From positions 124,001 through 188,000 of the forward strand of contig JAGLCJ010000014.1 in the NCBI GenBank assembly GCA_023146255.1: DNA of 64,000 nucleotides, written 5' to 3'. Position 1 is the first letter of the stretch; each line of letters opens with the position of its first letter. Below the pieces are notes generated by a model. The model had not been told where the DNA came from. It did not search any database and saw only the letters and a program-made list of their open reading frames with translations. A program made the translations under genes and the position numbers. The DNA is from Alcanivoracaceae bacterium (GTDB taxonomy: Bacteria > Pseudomonadota > Gammaproteobacteria > Pseudomonadales > Alcanivoracaceae). Shown piece by piece: positions 42,210 through 52,511 of this stretch.

Positions 42210-42686
42210 TCACCACAGTCGGCTGACGCTGTTCAGTTCAACAATACGTATCTGGCCGCTCTGCCGGTCCAGCCTGATGGTGAGGCTGTCCTGTTGCCGA
42301 GTCTGCTGGCCGAACAACACCCGCCGATCTACCTGCTGCATGGTGACGATCATGCTGTCATTGTCGTCACGACTGTATTCTGGCGCAGAGAACTCAAGTT
42401 TCTGGGTTCCGGCAAAATGCCAGATTGCACGGATCTGCTGCAAGAATCGTGGCGCCGTCAGGGTGAACTGCTGACGCCCTCCCTCAGGCTGCTCCAGCTC
42501 AATACGGATACGCGCATCCGCGGCCATCAAGTAGTTGAGCGTGTCGGCGTCACGCGATAGCAACGCCTGCTGATACTGATGAACGAACTCTACCGCGTCC
42601 CGCTTTGATACGCTGGCATGAACCTGACTGGCCGTCAGGCCAAACGATAGCAGCAAGCCAATAATGGTGTTCTTACTCGCGCTCAT
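42210..42686 (-). CDS. small secreted protein, NTF2/SnoaL-like fold
   Basis: 158 residues, ATG at 42686 with GGAG seven bases upstream, overlapping the upstream gene by 14 bp. Signal peptide (MSASKNTIIGLLLSFGLTASQVHA), then a helix FVHQYQQALLSRDADTLNYLM and curved-sheet strands as in NTF2-like proteins. No catalytic residues can be assigned. Coupling to the upstream solute-binding-like protein suggests a shared envelope function. Confidence 0.7.
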   Translation of the reverse strand: MSASKNTIIGLLLSFGLTASQVHASVSKRDAVEFVHQYQQALLSRDADTLNYLMAADARIRIELEQPEGGRQQFTLTAPRFLQQIRAIWHFAGTQKLEFSAPEYSRDDNDSMIVTMQQVDRRVLFGQQTRQQDSLTIRLDRQSGQIRIVELNSVSRLW

Positions 42687-43653
42687 CACTGCACTCCGCC
42701 TGATTCGGTGATCTGCTACAGCGTACTCGCTTCATCAAACGCATCATCTGCGGGTCATAGTAGCCTTGTTCTGTCAGGGCAATGCGCGAGTCCTGCAGAA
42801 GCTGTCGATAGCGCGGACCATCACCGTCCGGCGGTGGAAAAAAGAACAGTATCTCGCTTTCCGATGCCCGCACCACCTGCATGGCCTGATCAAACAGATC
42901 GAGAAAATACTGACGGGAGCGAGCAGCAAAATCTGCCGGAAAGCGCTGGTGTCGCAGCAGCAGCTGGAACGTCAGTTGCGCCACCGGCATATCCACAACC
43001 ACACCATTGGCACCAATCCCGCGATACAGTTCCAGCGGCATATACGCCACCGCCGGCGCAGCAATCACATCAACCACCCCGTTATTGAACTTGCCGGCAA
43101 AGTTGGACACGTCCGACGATACCGGTTGCGCACCAATACGTTTGGCCATGGCTATCTGAGCCGGGTCATGCTCGAACACGGCAAGACGCTTGCCCGCCAT
43201 TTTCTCGATGCTGCTGATGCCCCGGTCGTTGAGAAAAATATACGCAGCACCGAGCGGCATGATACCCGCCACCTCATAGGCGCCGTGGCGCATACGCGGT
43301 GCCAGTTCAGGGCGCGCCAACAGGGTGATCAGGGTGTGCAGCGCTTCATAATCCGGCAACCCGCCAATGGCGTCGACACTACCGGCAAACGGATTGAATG
43401 CCCGCGCCCGGATACCCGTGAGCAGGGCCGCATCGCACTGATCCGCCTTGAAATCTTCGGCGGCGATACGCTCATCAACAAATGCTTTCAGTTCCAGCTC
43501 CACACCCCAGCCGTGCGCCACCAGAGCAAAATCCTTCATCTGCCCGTACAGCTCGCCCTGGGTACCCTGAACACTGAATACACACAAACTCTGGGCCATG
43601 GTCATTGGCGCCAGTGCCAGCAACCACAGCAGCCGCCAACGGTATCGTTTCAT
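42673..43653 (-). CDS. periplasmic solute-binding-like protein
   Basis: 326 residues from the ATG at 43653. Signal peptide (MKRYRWRLLWLLALAPMTMA), then a two-lobed pattern (LCVFSVQGTQGE, KADQCDAALLTGIRARAF, GAAYIFLNDRGISSIEKMAGK, RLAVFEHDPAQIAMAKRIGA, GVVDVIAAPAVAYMPLELYR) like TRAP-type extracytoplasmic receptors. No TRAP membrane genes are adjacent, so it is not clear that it serves a transporter. It is divergent from the TetR gene, which probably controls it. Confidence 0.75.
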   Translation of the reverse strand: MKRYRWRLLWLLALAPMTMAQSLCVFSVQGTQGELYGQMKDFALVAHGWGVELELKAFVDERIAAEDFKADQCDAALLTGIRARAFNPFAGSVDAIGGLPDYEALHTLITLLARPELAPRMRHGAYEVAGIMPLGAAYIFLNDRGISSIEKMAGKRLAVFEHDPAQIAMAKRIGAQPVSSDVSNFAGKFNNGVVDVIAAPAVAYMPLELYRGIGANGVVVDMPVAQLTFQLLLRHQRFPADFAARSRQYFLDLFDQAMQVVRASESEILFFFPPPDGDGPRYRQLLQDSRIALTEQGYYDPQMMRLMKRVRCSRSPNQAECSDERE

Positions 43654-43710
43654 CGCCTCTGCCCCCAATATGTAGCGGTGCTTTCATCCGGGCTAGCCGC
43701 CGGAACGCTA

Positions 43711-43763
43711 ATGTGTACAATGCACACATCGCCGACCGAGGTCAATGTATACGATGTCCACAT
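43711..43763. promoter_or_regulatory. two similar operator-like sites for the TetR regulator
   Basis: Site 1 (43711-43729, ATGTGTACAATGCACACAT) is a dyad with ATGTGT/ACACAT arms and contains a TACAAT -10-like hexamer. Site 2 (43745-43763) matches it at 15 of 19 positions and lies 34 bp downstream, over the tetR start codons. The sites control the divergent pair tetR and the solute-binding-like gene; binding is inferred. Confidence 0.6.
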
Positions 43764-44350
43764 ATCACCATGGGAATCTGCGCAGCGCACTGGTCGAGGC
43801 CGGCATCGCCCTGCTGGAACAGGGCAACAATGCCGACTTCAGCTTGCGCGAGGCGGCCCGGGCAGTGGGCGTCACGGTGAATGCCAGCTACCGGCATTTC
43901 AGCAACAAGGATGAGCTGATGTGCGCCATTGCCGCTGAAGGCTTTCGTCGTTTCAGTCTGGCATTACTGAAGGGTGCCGGCACCGGCAAGGACGCAAGGA
44001 AAAGACTGCTCGGCAGTGGCCGTGCCTATGTGCAGTTTGCCCGTCAGCATCCGGCCCTGTTCCGGTTGATGTTCAGTCGTTTCAGCGCCGGGCAAAAAGG
44101 TGAGGAACTGAGTGAGGCTGCGCAGCTGGCCTATCATCCGCTGAAGTCGGCGATGGCCACATTGTTGCAGCAGGACATCAACTCCAGCGCTGTAGCGCTG
44201 GCATCAATCCGCGCCTGGAGTGCGGCCCATGGTCTCGCCTTTCTGATTCTTGATGGGCAAATCAGTGATCCACCGGGCGGCATTGACGCATTGATCGACA
44301 CCGTTCTCAGCGACTGGCATTCGCCGGCAATAACCGCACCGACACAGTAA
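43745..44350 (+). CDS. TetR/AcrR-family transcriptional regulator
   Basis: 201 residues from the ATG at 43745; an ATG three codons later is equally possible, because GAGG sits too near the first and rather far from the second. The N-terminal HTH is typical (LVEAGIALLEQGNNADFSLREAARAVGVTVNASYRHFSNKDEL shared in segments). A WHG-type ligand-binding domain follows (RAYVQFARQHPALFRLMF...). The ligand is unknown. Its 3' end overlaps that of pbpC by 44 bp in convergent orientation. Confidence 0.9.
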   Translation: MYTMSTYHHGNLRSALVEAGIALLEQGNNADFSLREAARAVGVTVNASYRHFSNKDELMCAIAAEGFRRFSLALLKGAGTGKDARKRLLGSGRAYVQFARQHPALFRLMFSRFSAGQKGEELSEAAQLAYHPLKSAMATLLQQDINSSAVALASIRAWSAAHGLAFLILDGQISDPPGGIDALIDTVLSDWHSPAITAPTQ

Positions 44351-46637
44351 CCGCATTGCTGCGGCCGAGATCATCGACCGCCCGAATCAGATACCGTCCC
44401 GGATTCGGTGACCAGTACAGGATCTCATCGCCCTGACTGCTGCCGAGGTAGCGATCATCCTCAAACCAGAACAGTGTGGTTGCCGATGCATCCGTCACCG
44501 CCTGCAGCGGAATCCGGTCTGGCTCGGTTCGATCCGGATGCAATCCGTACTCGAGCTTGCCATCCGGTGAACGAATTTGTGGCGGCTGCCCGAACTGATC
44601 GCGCTGCATCAGGCTGCACTCTGACGGAAATCCCGGAGGCTCGCGTCGCGGCAGACCCGCCAGCCGGAACAGCGCCTGCATATTGGATGGCCAGAACTCC
44701 ATCACTTGCCGACGCATGCCTGCCGCACCGGGATTACAACTGCGCAGGCCAGTGCGCGGATCGATCACCACTTGACGATGCACGGTGTCGACGCGGATGG
44801 GCGAGACGCCGGGAATAAACCAGCTTTCCACAGTATGCGGGCAGAATTTTCCCGGCAGATCGCCGGAGCTGCGGCAAACGGAAACCTTGCGCACATTGAG
44901 CCCCGCCACATCGCTGCCATACAGCGTATGGTCGGCGACTTCATGAGCAAGATGCCCGCTGATTCTGAACAGCAAGGGTCCGGCAGCATCGCGACCGACA
45001 AACGCCGGATTACTGCTGCCGTCAAAATTTCCCACCCACACAACAATCAGATAATGACTGAACTGCCCCACCGCCCAGGCATCACGAAATGCCCACGAGG
45101 TGCCGGTTTTCCATGCCAGTGGCCAGGACCTGTGGCGCTGATTGTCCGGCGGTGGTGTCGACATCAGCATCTGCTGAACGATAAAAGCCGCTTCAGCGCT
45201 GAACAGCCGCTTGCCCGGCCGCGCCGCGGATTCCTGCTGTAACAGCGCCAGCGGATACTGCACGCCCTGATTCGCCAGCGCACCGTACAAACCGGCAATT
45301 TCCTCCATACTGATCTCGACGCCGCCAAGCACCAGTGCCAGACCATAAAAATCCCGCTCGCGCAGTTGTTCAACACCGGCATGCTGAAGGAACTGATAGA
45401 AATCCGGCCTGAGATCGCGGGCCACCGTTACCGCCGGGACATTACGCGAATAGACCAGCGCTTCGGTGGCACTGACCGGGCCGAGAAAACCACGATCAAA
45501 GTTCTCCGGTGTGTAAGCGCCAAACCGGGCCGGCAGATCCTCCAGAAGGGTTTGCGGATGCAGCAGGCCCTGATCCAGTGCCAGCGCATAAACAAACGGC
45601 TTCAGCGTAGAGCCAGGCGAACGTCGCGCCAGCACACCATCGACCTTGCCGGCAATGGCGTCATTGAACCAATCCGCCGAGCCTGCCCAGGCCGCCACCG
45701 ACATGTCGCGCAGATCAATGATCATCGACGCAGCATTCTGAATGCCGTCCGCGTTACGGTCCTGCAGATAACGGCTGATATGCTGCTCCAGCAATAACTG
45801 CTTGTTTGCATCCAGTGTGGTTTGCCAACTGCCGGCACCGTGCTGGCGCAACACCTGCTCGACAAAATGGGGGGCGCGGAACGGTAATGCCTGACGACCT
45901 GCAATCGGCCAGCTCTGTGCAGCCTGATCCTGCCAACGCGCATCCTGCGGATACTTTTCCACCCAGCGCGACAATAAACGTAATCGTGCTGTGCGCAGCT
46001 CTTCGCTATCGCTGCCGGGCAGGCGGGCGGAAGGGTTTTGCGGAATCACCGCCAGGGTGAGCGCTTCCGGCAACGACAGTTGCGTCACCGGTCTGGAGAA
46101 GTAGATCAGACTGGCGGTGGCAGCACCTTCGATATTGCCGCCGTAAGGTGCCAGATTAAGATAGGCCTCAAGAATATCGTGCTTGCTGTAATGCCATTCC
46201 AGCTGCAGCGCTCGTCCCATCTGCTGCAGTTTCCCCGATATCGATGAAGAATCCATACCGAAGCGCAGCCGTGCCAGCTGCATGGTAACGGTCGAGGCAC
46301 CCACTACCCGCTCGCGGCTGATAAAGGTGGTATAGAAAGCGCGCAGCAATGCCAGCGGATCAATGCCGGGATGACGCCAGAACCAGCGATCTTCATAAAG
46401 CAGCGTGGCCTCGACCAGATCCGGGTCGATTTCCTGCAAAGTGCTGCGCAGCCGGTAGCGTTGATCCGGCGCCAGCGTCAGTCGCAGCAGCGCGCCATCA
46501 CGGTCATATACTGCCGAGGAAAATCCGTGATCGCCGTATAGCGAGGGCGCCGGCAATAATGCCAACAGCAGCAGCGGCGCGATCAGGCAAAACACACCTG
46601 CACTGATCGCCCATTGCTGCCAGCGCAACCTTGCCAT
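44307..46637 (-). CDS. pbpC: penicillin-binding protein 1C
   Basis: 776 residues. N-terminal membrane anchor, then the GT51 glycosyltransferase domain (LLYEDRWFWRHPGIDPLA with the catalytic Glu, GASTVTMQLAR, EAYLNLAPYGGNIEGA). The transpeptidase domain has the nucleophile Ser343 in SPGSTLKP, SRN of the SxN motif and KTGTSWAFRDA. A C-terminal beta domain of the PBP1C type ends the protein. It is translationally coupled to yfhM: its ATG overlaps the yfhM stop. The pairing of pbpC with an alpha-2-macroglobulin is known in many Gram-negative bacteria. Confidence 0.95.
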   Translation of the reverse strand: MARLRWQQWAISAGVFCLIAPLLLLALLPAPSLYGDHGFSSAVYDRDGALLRLTLAPDQRYRLRSTLQEIDPDLVEATLLYEDRWFWRHPGIDPLALLRAFYTTFISRERVVGASTVTMQLARLRFGMDSSSISGKLQQMGRALQLEWHYSKHDILEAYLNLAPYGGNIEGAATASLIYFSRPVTQLSLPEALTLAVIPQNPSARLPGSDSEELRTARLRLLSRWVEKYPQDARWQDQAAQSWPIAGRQALPFRAPHFVEQVLRQHGAGSWQTTLDANKQLLLEQHISRYLQDRNADGIQNAASMIIDLRDMSVAAWAGSADWFNDAIAGKVDGVLARRSPGSTLKPFVYALALDQGLLHPQTLLEDLPARFGAYTPENFDRGFLGPVSATEALVYSRNVPAVTVARDLRPDFYQFLQHAGVEQLRERDFYGLALVLGGVEISMEEIAGLYGALANQGVQYPLALLQQESAARPGKRLFSAEAAFIVQQMLMSTPPPDNQRHRSWPLAWKTGTSWAFRDAWAVGQFSHYLIVVWVGNFDGSSNPAFVGRDAAGPLLFRISGHLAHEVADHTLYGSDVAGLNVRKVSVCRSSGDLPGKFCPHTVESWFIPGVSPIRVDTVHRQVVIDPRTGLRSCNPGAAGMRRQVMEFWPSNMQALFRLAGLPRREPPGFPSECSLMQRDQFGQPPQIRSPDGKLEYGLHPDRTEPDRIPLQAVTDASATTLFWFEDDRYLGSSQGDEILYWSPNPGRYLIRAVDDLGRSNAVTVSVRLLPANASR

Positions 46638-49600
46638 CAGGGCTGCGCAGGCGCCGTCACCGCAAACTGTCCGGCCAGCGCCTGACCGTGGACATGGCGG
46701 TGATACATGGATTCGGCGAACGCCGGCGGCACCACAAATTTGCCCTGCCCGGTCAACTTGACCCGATACTCGAACTGACGAACCTGCGACGACACCGATC
46801 CGTACAGCACCAGCCGGTCCTCGCGGATATCAACATAATCCGTCTGCCAGCCCTGGCCCTGACCACGCACGCTTTCGCGCAACACTTCAAAGCCGCCGGG
46901 CAGCAGATCAATCACGGCAACGTTGTTGTGGGTCATGCCATCGACACTGCGCATGGAAATGCGCACGGTCAGCTCGTCGCCAAGCATGGCGGTGTCAATA
47001 TCCTTGCCGTCAGCGTTCAGGTAACGGCGGTGAATTTCAATACCGTTCTGAATCGCTTTGCCCGGCAGATCAACATCAAAGCCGGACTGGCTCAGGCTGT
47101 AGAAAAAGCGCTGGCCGGCATCGCCTTGCAGGGCAAGACGCTGCACCGGCAACGGCACATCGGCTTCAACCCGAATCGCACCGGGCTGGCTGCTGGCCAG
47201 CGTTTCCATCGCCGCTTCACCAATCTGCGTCATGATGGTCAGCGCACCCGGCTGCAACTGCGCCGCCTGTTCACCCCAGGCCGACAAGGCGAGGATCGTC
47301 CACGACGCCGACAGCGTATTGAACTGGCCCTTGCTCACCGGCAGCGCCAGTGTGGCGATCACCTCATCACTGACTTTCGGCAAACGCTCGGGGAAATGCT
47401 TCGCCAGCAGATACAGATACTGGGCGTTACGCAACAGCGCCGAGTCCAGTGGCCAGTCATACTGTTGCGTGACTTCAGCGAACTTGTACTGACCAATCAA
47501 CGACGTTGCCAACTCTTCCAGTTTCAGCTGCCGGTAACTGGCCGCCATCCACGCAGCCGCCAGCGAACGGCGCCAGTGTTTCGGATCCTGTTTCTCCAGA
47601 TGCGTCTGCAGCAGCGTCAGATAGTTGGTGGTCACCTGACCTGAGCGCGTCAGCACATAGATCGCGTAAGCCTGGGTTTCCGCACGCTGCTGACCCGGTG
47701 TGCCGCCGGCAATGCTGCGCAAATAATCCTCTGCCTTGCTGAGCTGGCTGGCGTTAACCGGCTGCCCCTGCTCGCGCGCTTCCAGCAGAAAATGCAGCGC
47801 ATAAACCGATACCGCATCGTCAACATAATGACCACCGGGCCAGAAACTGTAGCCGCCCTTTGGTGACTGCCGTGTCGACAGGGTGCTCGCCACACCGGCG
47901 ATCTGCTCCTGCATGCGCTCACGATCAATGCCACTGCCGGGGTCTTTCATCAGTGCCAGCGCCGGGAACACCCGGCTGACAATCTGCTCCGAGCAGGCAT
48001 GCGGATAGTGCTGCAGATAACGCTCAAGACCACGGGTCAACACCGTCGGGCTGTAGCCAGCGACAACCTGCTGCTCGGCCAGCGGCTCCAGCAGCTTGCG
48101 CGGCAGCGGCAACAACTGCTCGCCGGAATCGGCAATGCCGGACTGCAATGACACCCGGTACGGCACGGCCGGGCGCACACTCAGCGTGGCAGAGCGGCGC
48201 ACATCATAACGATCATTGAACACCCGGAACCCGAGCTCGGCGGCGCCGACCTGATCTGTGGCACGAACGCGGAAACTGATCCGGCCTTCGCGGCCCGGTG
48301 CCAGCGTCAGGGTTTGCGGTGTCGCATCGACCAATGCCAGATGCACGTCGGGGATCGCCTCCACCGTCAGGGTCTGTTCACCATCTTCGGCATCCAGCGT
48401 GTTGGCAATGCCGACACTGACTTCGAACTCGTCACCCGGCGCCGCCGTGGTAATCACGTTCGGACTGAGGACAAAGGCATCACGCACCAGTGTGCTGGTA
48501 CTGCCGGCACCGACACTGCTGTTATTGCTGGCCACCGCCATAATGCGCAGCTGGCCATCAAAATAATCCGGCACGGTGAAGTTCACTGTTTGCTTTTCAC
48601 CGGTGGCACTGATCACGCCGGACCAGAACACCACCGGTGCGCGGACATTGCGCTGGAACGGATTCAGGTTCTGGCCGAGCATATCCTCCTTTGCCCTTCT
48701 TGATGCCGACGGCGCATCGCCACCTGCCGCCGCTCTTTGCAGCAGAGAAAACTCCGGCAACAACATGTCAGCAATCTGCTGGGTGGTGACTTCCAATGCG
48801 CGCTTGCGCAAGAAAGTATCCAGTGGCGCAGGGGTACGATAACCTGCCACCTGCAAAATACCTTCGTCCACCGCAAACACCACCATCTTGCCGGCTGCCG
48901 CGGCCTCCACTTCAATGCCCAGCACCTGCCCCGGCGCCACTTTCTCCGGACTGCTGAGGGTCAGGGCAATATTGCGTTTCTGCCGGTCAACACTGAATGG
49001 CTGCACTGCCACACTCAAAGGCTGAGTGAAAATCTCTTCCGAGTCGAGACTGCGAACAAAGGTCACATTGATATAGGCGTTACCTTCAATGCCCTCCGGC
49101 ACACGTATGGTTTCCACCGTGCGCTGGCTGTCGGCGCGGAACCACTTCTGCGCAAACACCTTGTTGCGCTCGATGGTAATCAGGCCCATGCCGGTATAGG
49201 GCGCGGTGATCTGCATTTCAATCAGGTCGCCGGCGCGGTAATCACTGCGATCGAGCTTCAGCTCAAGCTCGGCATTCTTCTCCAGATTACCGGCCAGGTT
49301 GCGGCTACCGATCACGCTGAACTGACGCTGCGCCATCACCAGCCCATTGCCGTTGACCAGTTCGACAATAAAATCACCGGCCTTGTCAGTCGGCACCCGC
49401 CAGTTGCTGCCTTTGCCGGCAACAGAAAATGGCGCCTCCGAGATCGGTACTTTTTTCTGGATAGTCTGATAGGCCAGCGTGCCATCGGGCTGGCGCACCA
49501 GCGTCGACAGACTCTGTACCTCGGTCAGTCGCAACGTGAGATCATCGCTGGCGACAGTATTGAGCGACGGATCGATGGCGATAAACCGAATATTGCGCTC

Positions 49601-52393
49601 GGTATCACGACGCAAATAGGCAAGATCGCCGTCAGCCTTGCTGCCCAGCAACAGCGTCAAGGGTGACAGCAGAATGCGGCTGCGCGCCTCAACACTGCGG
49701 CCACCACCGCTGTCGAAACCTTCCGCCTCGAAAGTAAGCTGGTACAGACCATTGCCATAGCCGGACAGGTCCAGGGCGAAACTCGCTTGCCCTTCACGAT
49801 CAGTCAGCGCCTCGGGCAGCGTTTCCGTGACATGACGTTGCAGGGTGTCTTTCTGGTCTCGGTACGGATTATCAAACGAGAATCCGTCGAACCCGGCAAA
49901 ACTGAATCCGGTTGGCGCCAGCGTATAGCTGGCCCTTACCCGGCGGCCCTCGGCGGCAGCACCAAACAGGTTTTCCAGTGACACCTTGCCAGTGAGTTTT
50001 AGTGACGTGTGCCAGCCGGTGGCGGCAGCATCTTCAAAGCGGGTACGAATCCGCAGGGTATCAGGCTGGAACTCCTCCACCGAGAAACTGCCGCTGCCAA
50101 TCTGCGTCCAGTAGCGGTTGCGTTCATCGGTAATCAGATTTACCGCCACCTGGTACTGCCCGGTGGGTGCCGTAGCGGCAAGATTGAAATCCACTTCCTG
50201 CAGGCCTTCCGGCGCCAGCCGCTGGCGTTGACTGAGCAACTGGTTGCCGCGCGGATCCGTGACGATGATTTCTATCGGGCTGGCCGGCAGGGCCTTCCAG
50301 TCATCGCGCTTGCTCATCACCGCCAGATAGCCCAGCTCTCCCGGGCGATAGATGCCGCGATCACTGAACACCATCGCCCGCACTGTCGAGGTACCGTCAC
50401 TGCGTCCGGTGTGAACGCCACCGATATCAAAGCGCGAGTAGTTTACCGTGCGATCGTGACTGGCAAAGGGCATGAAGGCGAGATCGCTACCATGCTTGAC
50501 CAGCCAGGCCACCGGTTGCTGATCGGCCTGGTAATCACTGACATCGGGAAATTCGGCACGGCCCTGCTGATCACTGCTGCGCGATAACAACACCCGGCCA
50601 TTGCGACCGAGCAGCGAAATGGTTGCCGCCGATACCGGCGTCTCACTGGCGAGCGACAACACATAAACCGTATGCGCATTGCCTGCATCGCGTTTACTGA
50701 TCAGGGCAAGATCAGACACCAGCAGCAGTCGCCGGTCACTGGGCCCTGCGCGGTAGCCATTTTCATTTAACCCGTAAGCGTTGACGACAAACACACCACG
50801 GTTACTGGCCGGATTGGTGAGCCAGGGCGACAGGTCCAGCGACGCATAAGCGGCCTTGGCAGGATCTTTCTCGGCGATCAGGATTTTACGGGTGTGCTTT
50901 TTGCTGATGTTCAACTCACCGAACATACCACCGGCAAAACTGGCATCACGCATGCGTCCATAGGTTTGCGACACCAGATGGACGATCTGGTCTTCGAACA
51001 GCTGATGCACTTCCACTTCGATACCGTGCCCCCCGCGAGTCTGGAAGCCGAGCTGCTGTTCACCACTGAGCGACAACAGGCCACCTTCGCCAACGATGGT
51101 CATTTCCTGCGGAAAGCCCGGTACATGCAGAATCGTTTCATAGGGAACCGTCATGCGGAATCCGCCGCGGGATTCCAGCCCGGCCGGCAAACGCACCAGC
51201 AACCGACGATTCGGATCGGCACGGAAACGGAAGCTGTGCAACTGACTGAACTCGAACTCACTGGGGTTGCCGGTCAGGGTGATCGGCCTGGCTTGCTTCA
51301 TTACATCCGCCGGCACTTCAACCCCGCTACGGTGATAGTCCGCTGGCAGCTCCCAGGCCTGCAGTGTTTTCATCACCGTCTCGGTACGCACGCCATCGGT
51401 CATTTCCAGAATCAGGGTCTGTTCCGGCTCATCCTCTTCGTTGCGAATGATTTCTGCGCGCAGTGATGACACCCGGAAATACGTATTGATCGACGGAATG
51501 CGGACGCTTTGCTCGACAGCGGCCAGGGTTTTATCAACGCCGAGCACGGGCTTAACGCCGGCATCCACCTTCAGCAGCATGAAATTTTCCTGCTCCGGCA
51601 GGGTCAGCGGATCAGTACTGAGATAGGCCTCGCGGCCGGCACGGCCGAGTGTCACGGTGTACGGGTAATCTTCAGCCGGTGCCGTCACCGGTGCACCGGA
51701 AGCACGCATGCTGAAGCTGGCCATGCGACGCAGACTATCGATATCAACCGCGTGACTGAATCGCAAGGTCGCCACGGCCTGATGCCGTGACGGCCGCTCG
51801 GGGTCCTGATAGAACGCATATTTCGTCAGCGACACCGTGAAAGGCAGGGTGCTGAACTCGACAGGATTTGATGCCAGCTCAATACCGTCGGCGAATATCT
51901 CCGCAGGCAAGTGCACCTGATAGGTTTGCCCGGAAGGCCAGTCCTGCTCGGTGGTAAACACCAGAGTGTTCTCGTTGTCCCAGCGCCACTTGCCCGGATG
52001 GGCCGGCTGCAGACGAATGCCCTTGACCTCCTCTCCCAGCAACGCCAGCTGCGCGGCGTTGCGCGGGCCCTCCTCGGTCGGGTTCGGGTAGTGGGTACTG
52101 AAGCGCAGTTGCAGCGGCTGCGGGTAGAGCTTCTCGTCCTCGCCGACGACGGTGAGCCCGGGGGCGATCGTCTCGATATGGGTGAGAGCGGGCTGCGGCA
52201 AGGATTGCCAGTAGCGATAGCCGGCCCAGACCGCCAGCAACAGCAGCACCGTCACCACGCTCGCCCGCTTCAGGCCCAACTGGTGACGGCGACCCCAGCC
52301 AGCCAGTGCCACGCCCCAGGCCGGCGGCTGCCAGTGCACACTGCCAAAGAGCGAATGCATCAGCTTGCTGACAAAACCCAGTGGCGCCGCCAT
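46637..52393 (-). CDS. yfhM: bacterial alpha-2-macroglobulin
   Basis: 1918 residues, ATG at 52393 with AAGGAG upstream. One N-terminal membrane anchor (ASVVTVLLLLAVWAGYRYW, about 44-62), then a long series of beta-sandwich macroglobulin domains. The thioester site is kept as HACSEQ with Cys1467, so it can trap proteases covalently as in E. coli YfhM. The helical thioester domain and the C-terminal receptor-like domain follow. It probably protects the periplasm from foreign proteases while PBP1C repairs the wall. A gene for DUF2167 protein lies 118 bp upstream on the same strand. Confidence 0.95.
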   Translation of the reverse strand: MAAPLGFVSKLMHSLFGSVHWQPPAWGVALAGWGRRHQLGLKRASVVTVLLLLAVWAGYRYWQSLPQPALTHIETIAPGLTVVGEDEKLYPQPLQLRFSTHYPNPTEEGPRNAAQLALLGEEVKGIRLQPAHPGKWRWDNENTLVFTTEQDWPSGQTYQVHLPAEIFADGIELASNPVEFSTLPFTVSLTKYAFYQDPERPSRHQAVATLRFSHAVDIDSLRRMASFSMRASGAPVTAPAEDYPYTVTLGRAGREAYLSTDPLTLPEQENFMLLKVDAGVKPVLGVDKTLAAVEQSVRIPSINTYFRVSSLRAEIIRNEEDEPEQTLILEMTDGVRTETVMKTLQAWELPADYHRSGVEVPADVMKQARPITLTGNPSEFEFSQLHSFRFRADPNRRLLVRLPAGLESRGGFRMTVPYETILHVPGFPQEMTIVGEGGLLSLSGEQQLGFQTRGGHGIEVEVHQLFEDQIVHLVSQTYGRMRDASFAGGMFGELNISKKHTRKILIAEKDPAKAAYASLDLSPWLTNPASNRGVFVVNAYGLNENGYRAGPSDRRLLLVSDLALISKRDAGNAHTVYVLSLASETPVSAATISLLGRNGRVLLSRSSDQQGRAEFPDVSDYQADQQPVAWLVKHGSDLAFMPFASHDRTVNYSRFDIGGVHTGRSDGTSTVRAMVFSDRGIYRPGELGYLAVMSKRDDWKALPASPIEIIVTDPRGNQLLSQRQRLAPEGLQEVDFNLAATAPTGQYQVAVNLITDERNRYWTQIGSGSFSVEEFQPDTLRIRTRFEDAAATGWHTSLKLTGKVSLENLFGAAAEGRRVRASYTLAPTGFSFAGFDGFSFDNPYRDQKDTLQRHVTETLPEALTDREGQASFALDLSGYGNGLYQLTFEAEGFDSGGGRSVEARSRILLSPLTLLLGSKADGDLAYLRRDTERNIRFIAIDPSLNTVASDDLTLRLTEVQSLSTLVRQPDGTLAYQTIQKKVPISEAPFSVAGKGSNWRVPTDKAGDFIVELVNGNGLVMAQRQFSVIGSRNLAGNLEKNAELELKLDRSDYRAGDLIEMQITAPYTGMGLITIERNKVFAQKWFRADSQRTVETIRVPEGIEGNAYINVTFVRSLDSEEIFTQPLSVAVQPFSVDRQKRNIALTLSSPEKVAPGQVLGIEVEAAAAGKMVVFAVDEGILQVAGYRTPAPLDTFLRKRALEVTTQQIADMLLPEFSLLQRAAAGGDAPSASRRAKEDMLGQNLNPFQRNVRAPVVFWSGVISATGEKQTVNFTVPDYFDGQLRIMAVASNNSSVGAGSTSTLVRDAFVLSPNVITTAAPGDEFEVSVGIANTLDAEDGEQTLTVEAIPDVHLALVDATPQTLTLAPGREGRISFRVRATDQVGAAELGFRVFNDRYDVRRSATLSVRPAVPYRVSLQSGIADSGEQLLPLPRKLLEPLAEQQVVAGYSPTVLTRGLERYLQHYPHACSEQIVSRVFPALALMKDPGSGIDRERMQEQIAGVASTLSTRQSPKGGYSFWPGGHYVDDAVSVYALHFLLEAREQGQPVNASQLSKAEDYLRSIAGGTPGQQRAETQAYAIYVLTRSGQVTTNYLTLLQTHLEKQDPKHWRRSLAAAWMAASYRQLKLEELATSLIGQYKFAEVTQQYDWPLDSALLRNAQYLYLLAKHFPERLPKVSDEVIATLALPVSKGQFNTLSASWTILALSAWGEQAAQLQPGALTIMTQIGEAAMETLASSQPGAIRVEADVPLPVQRLALQGDAGQRFFYSLSQSGFDVDLPGKAIQNGIEIHRRYLNADGKDIDTAMLGDELTVRISMRSVDGMTHNNVAVIDLLPGGFEVLRESVRGQGQGWQTDYVDIREDRLVLYGSVSSQVRQFEYRVKLTGQGKFVVPPAFAESMYHRHVHGQALAGQFAVTAPAQP

Positions 52394-52511
52394 GGTGATC
52401 TCCTTGTCCGGAATGCGCGGAGTGCTCCGCGCGGGTCGCAGACGAATCCCTGATTCGTCTGCGCTTCGAGACAGCCTGCCGGAATATGGTTCCGCAGGCT
52501 GATATTGTTAC

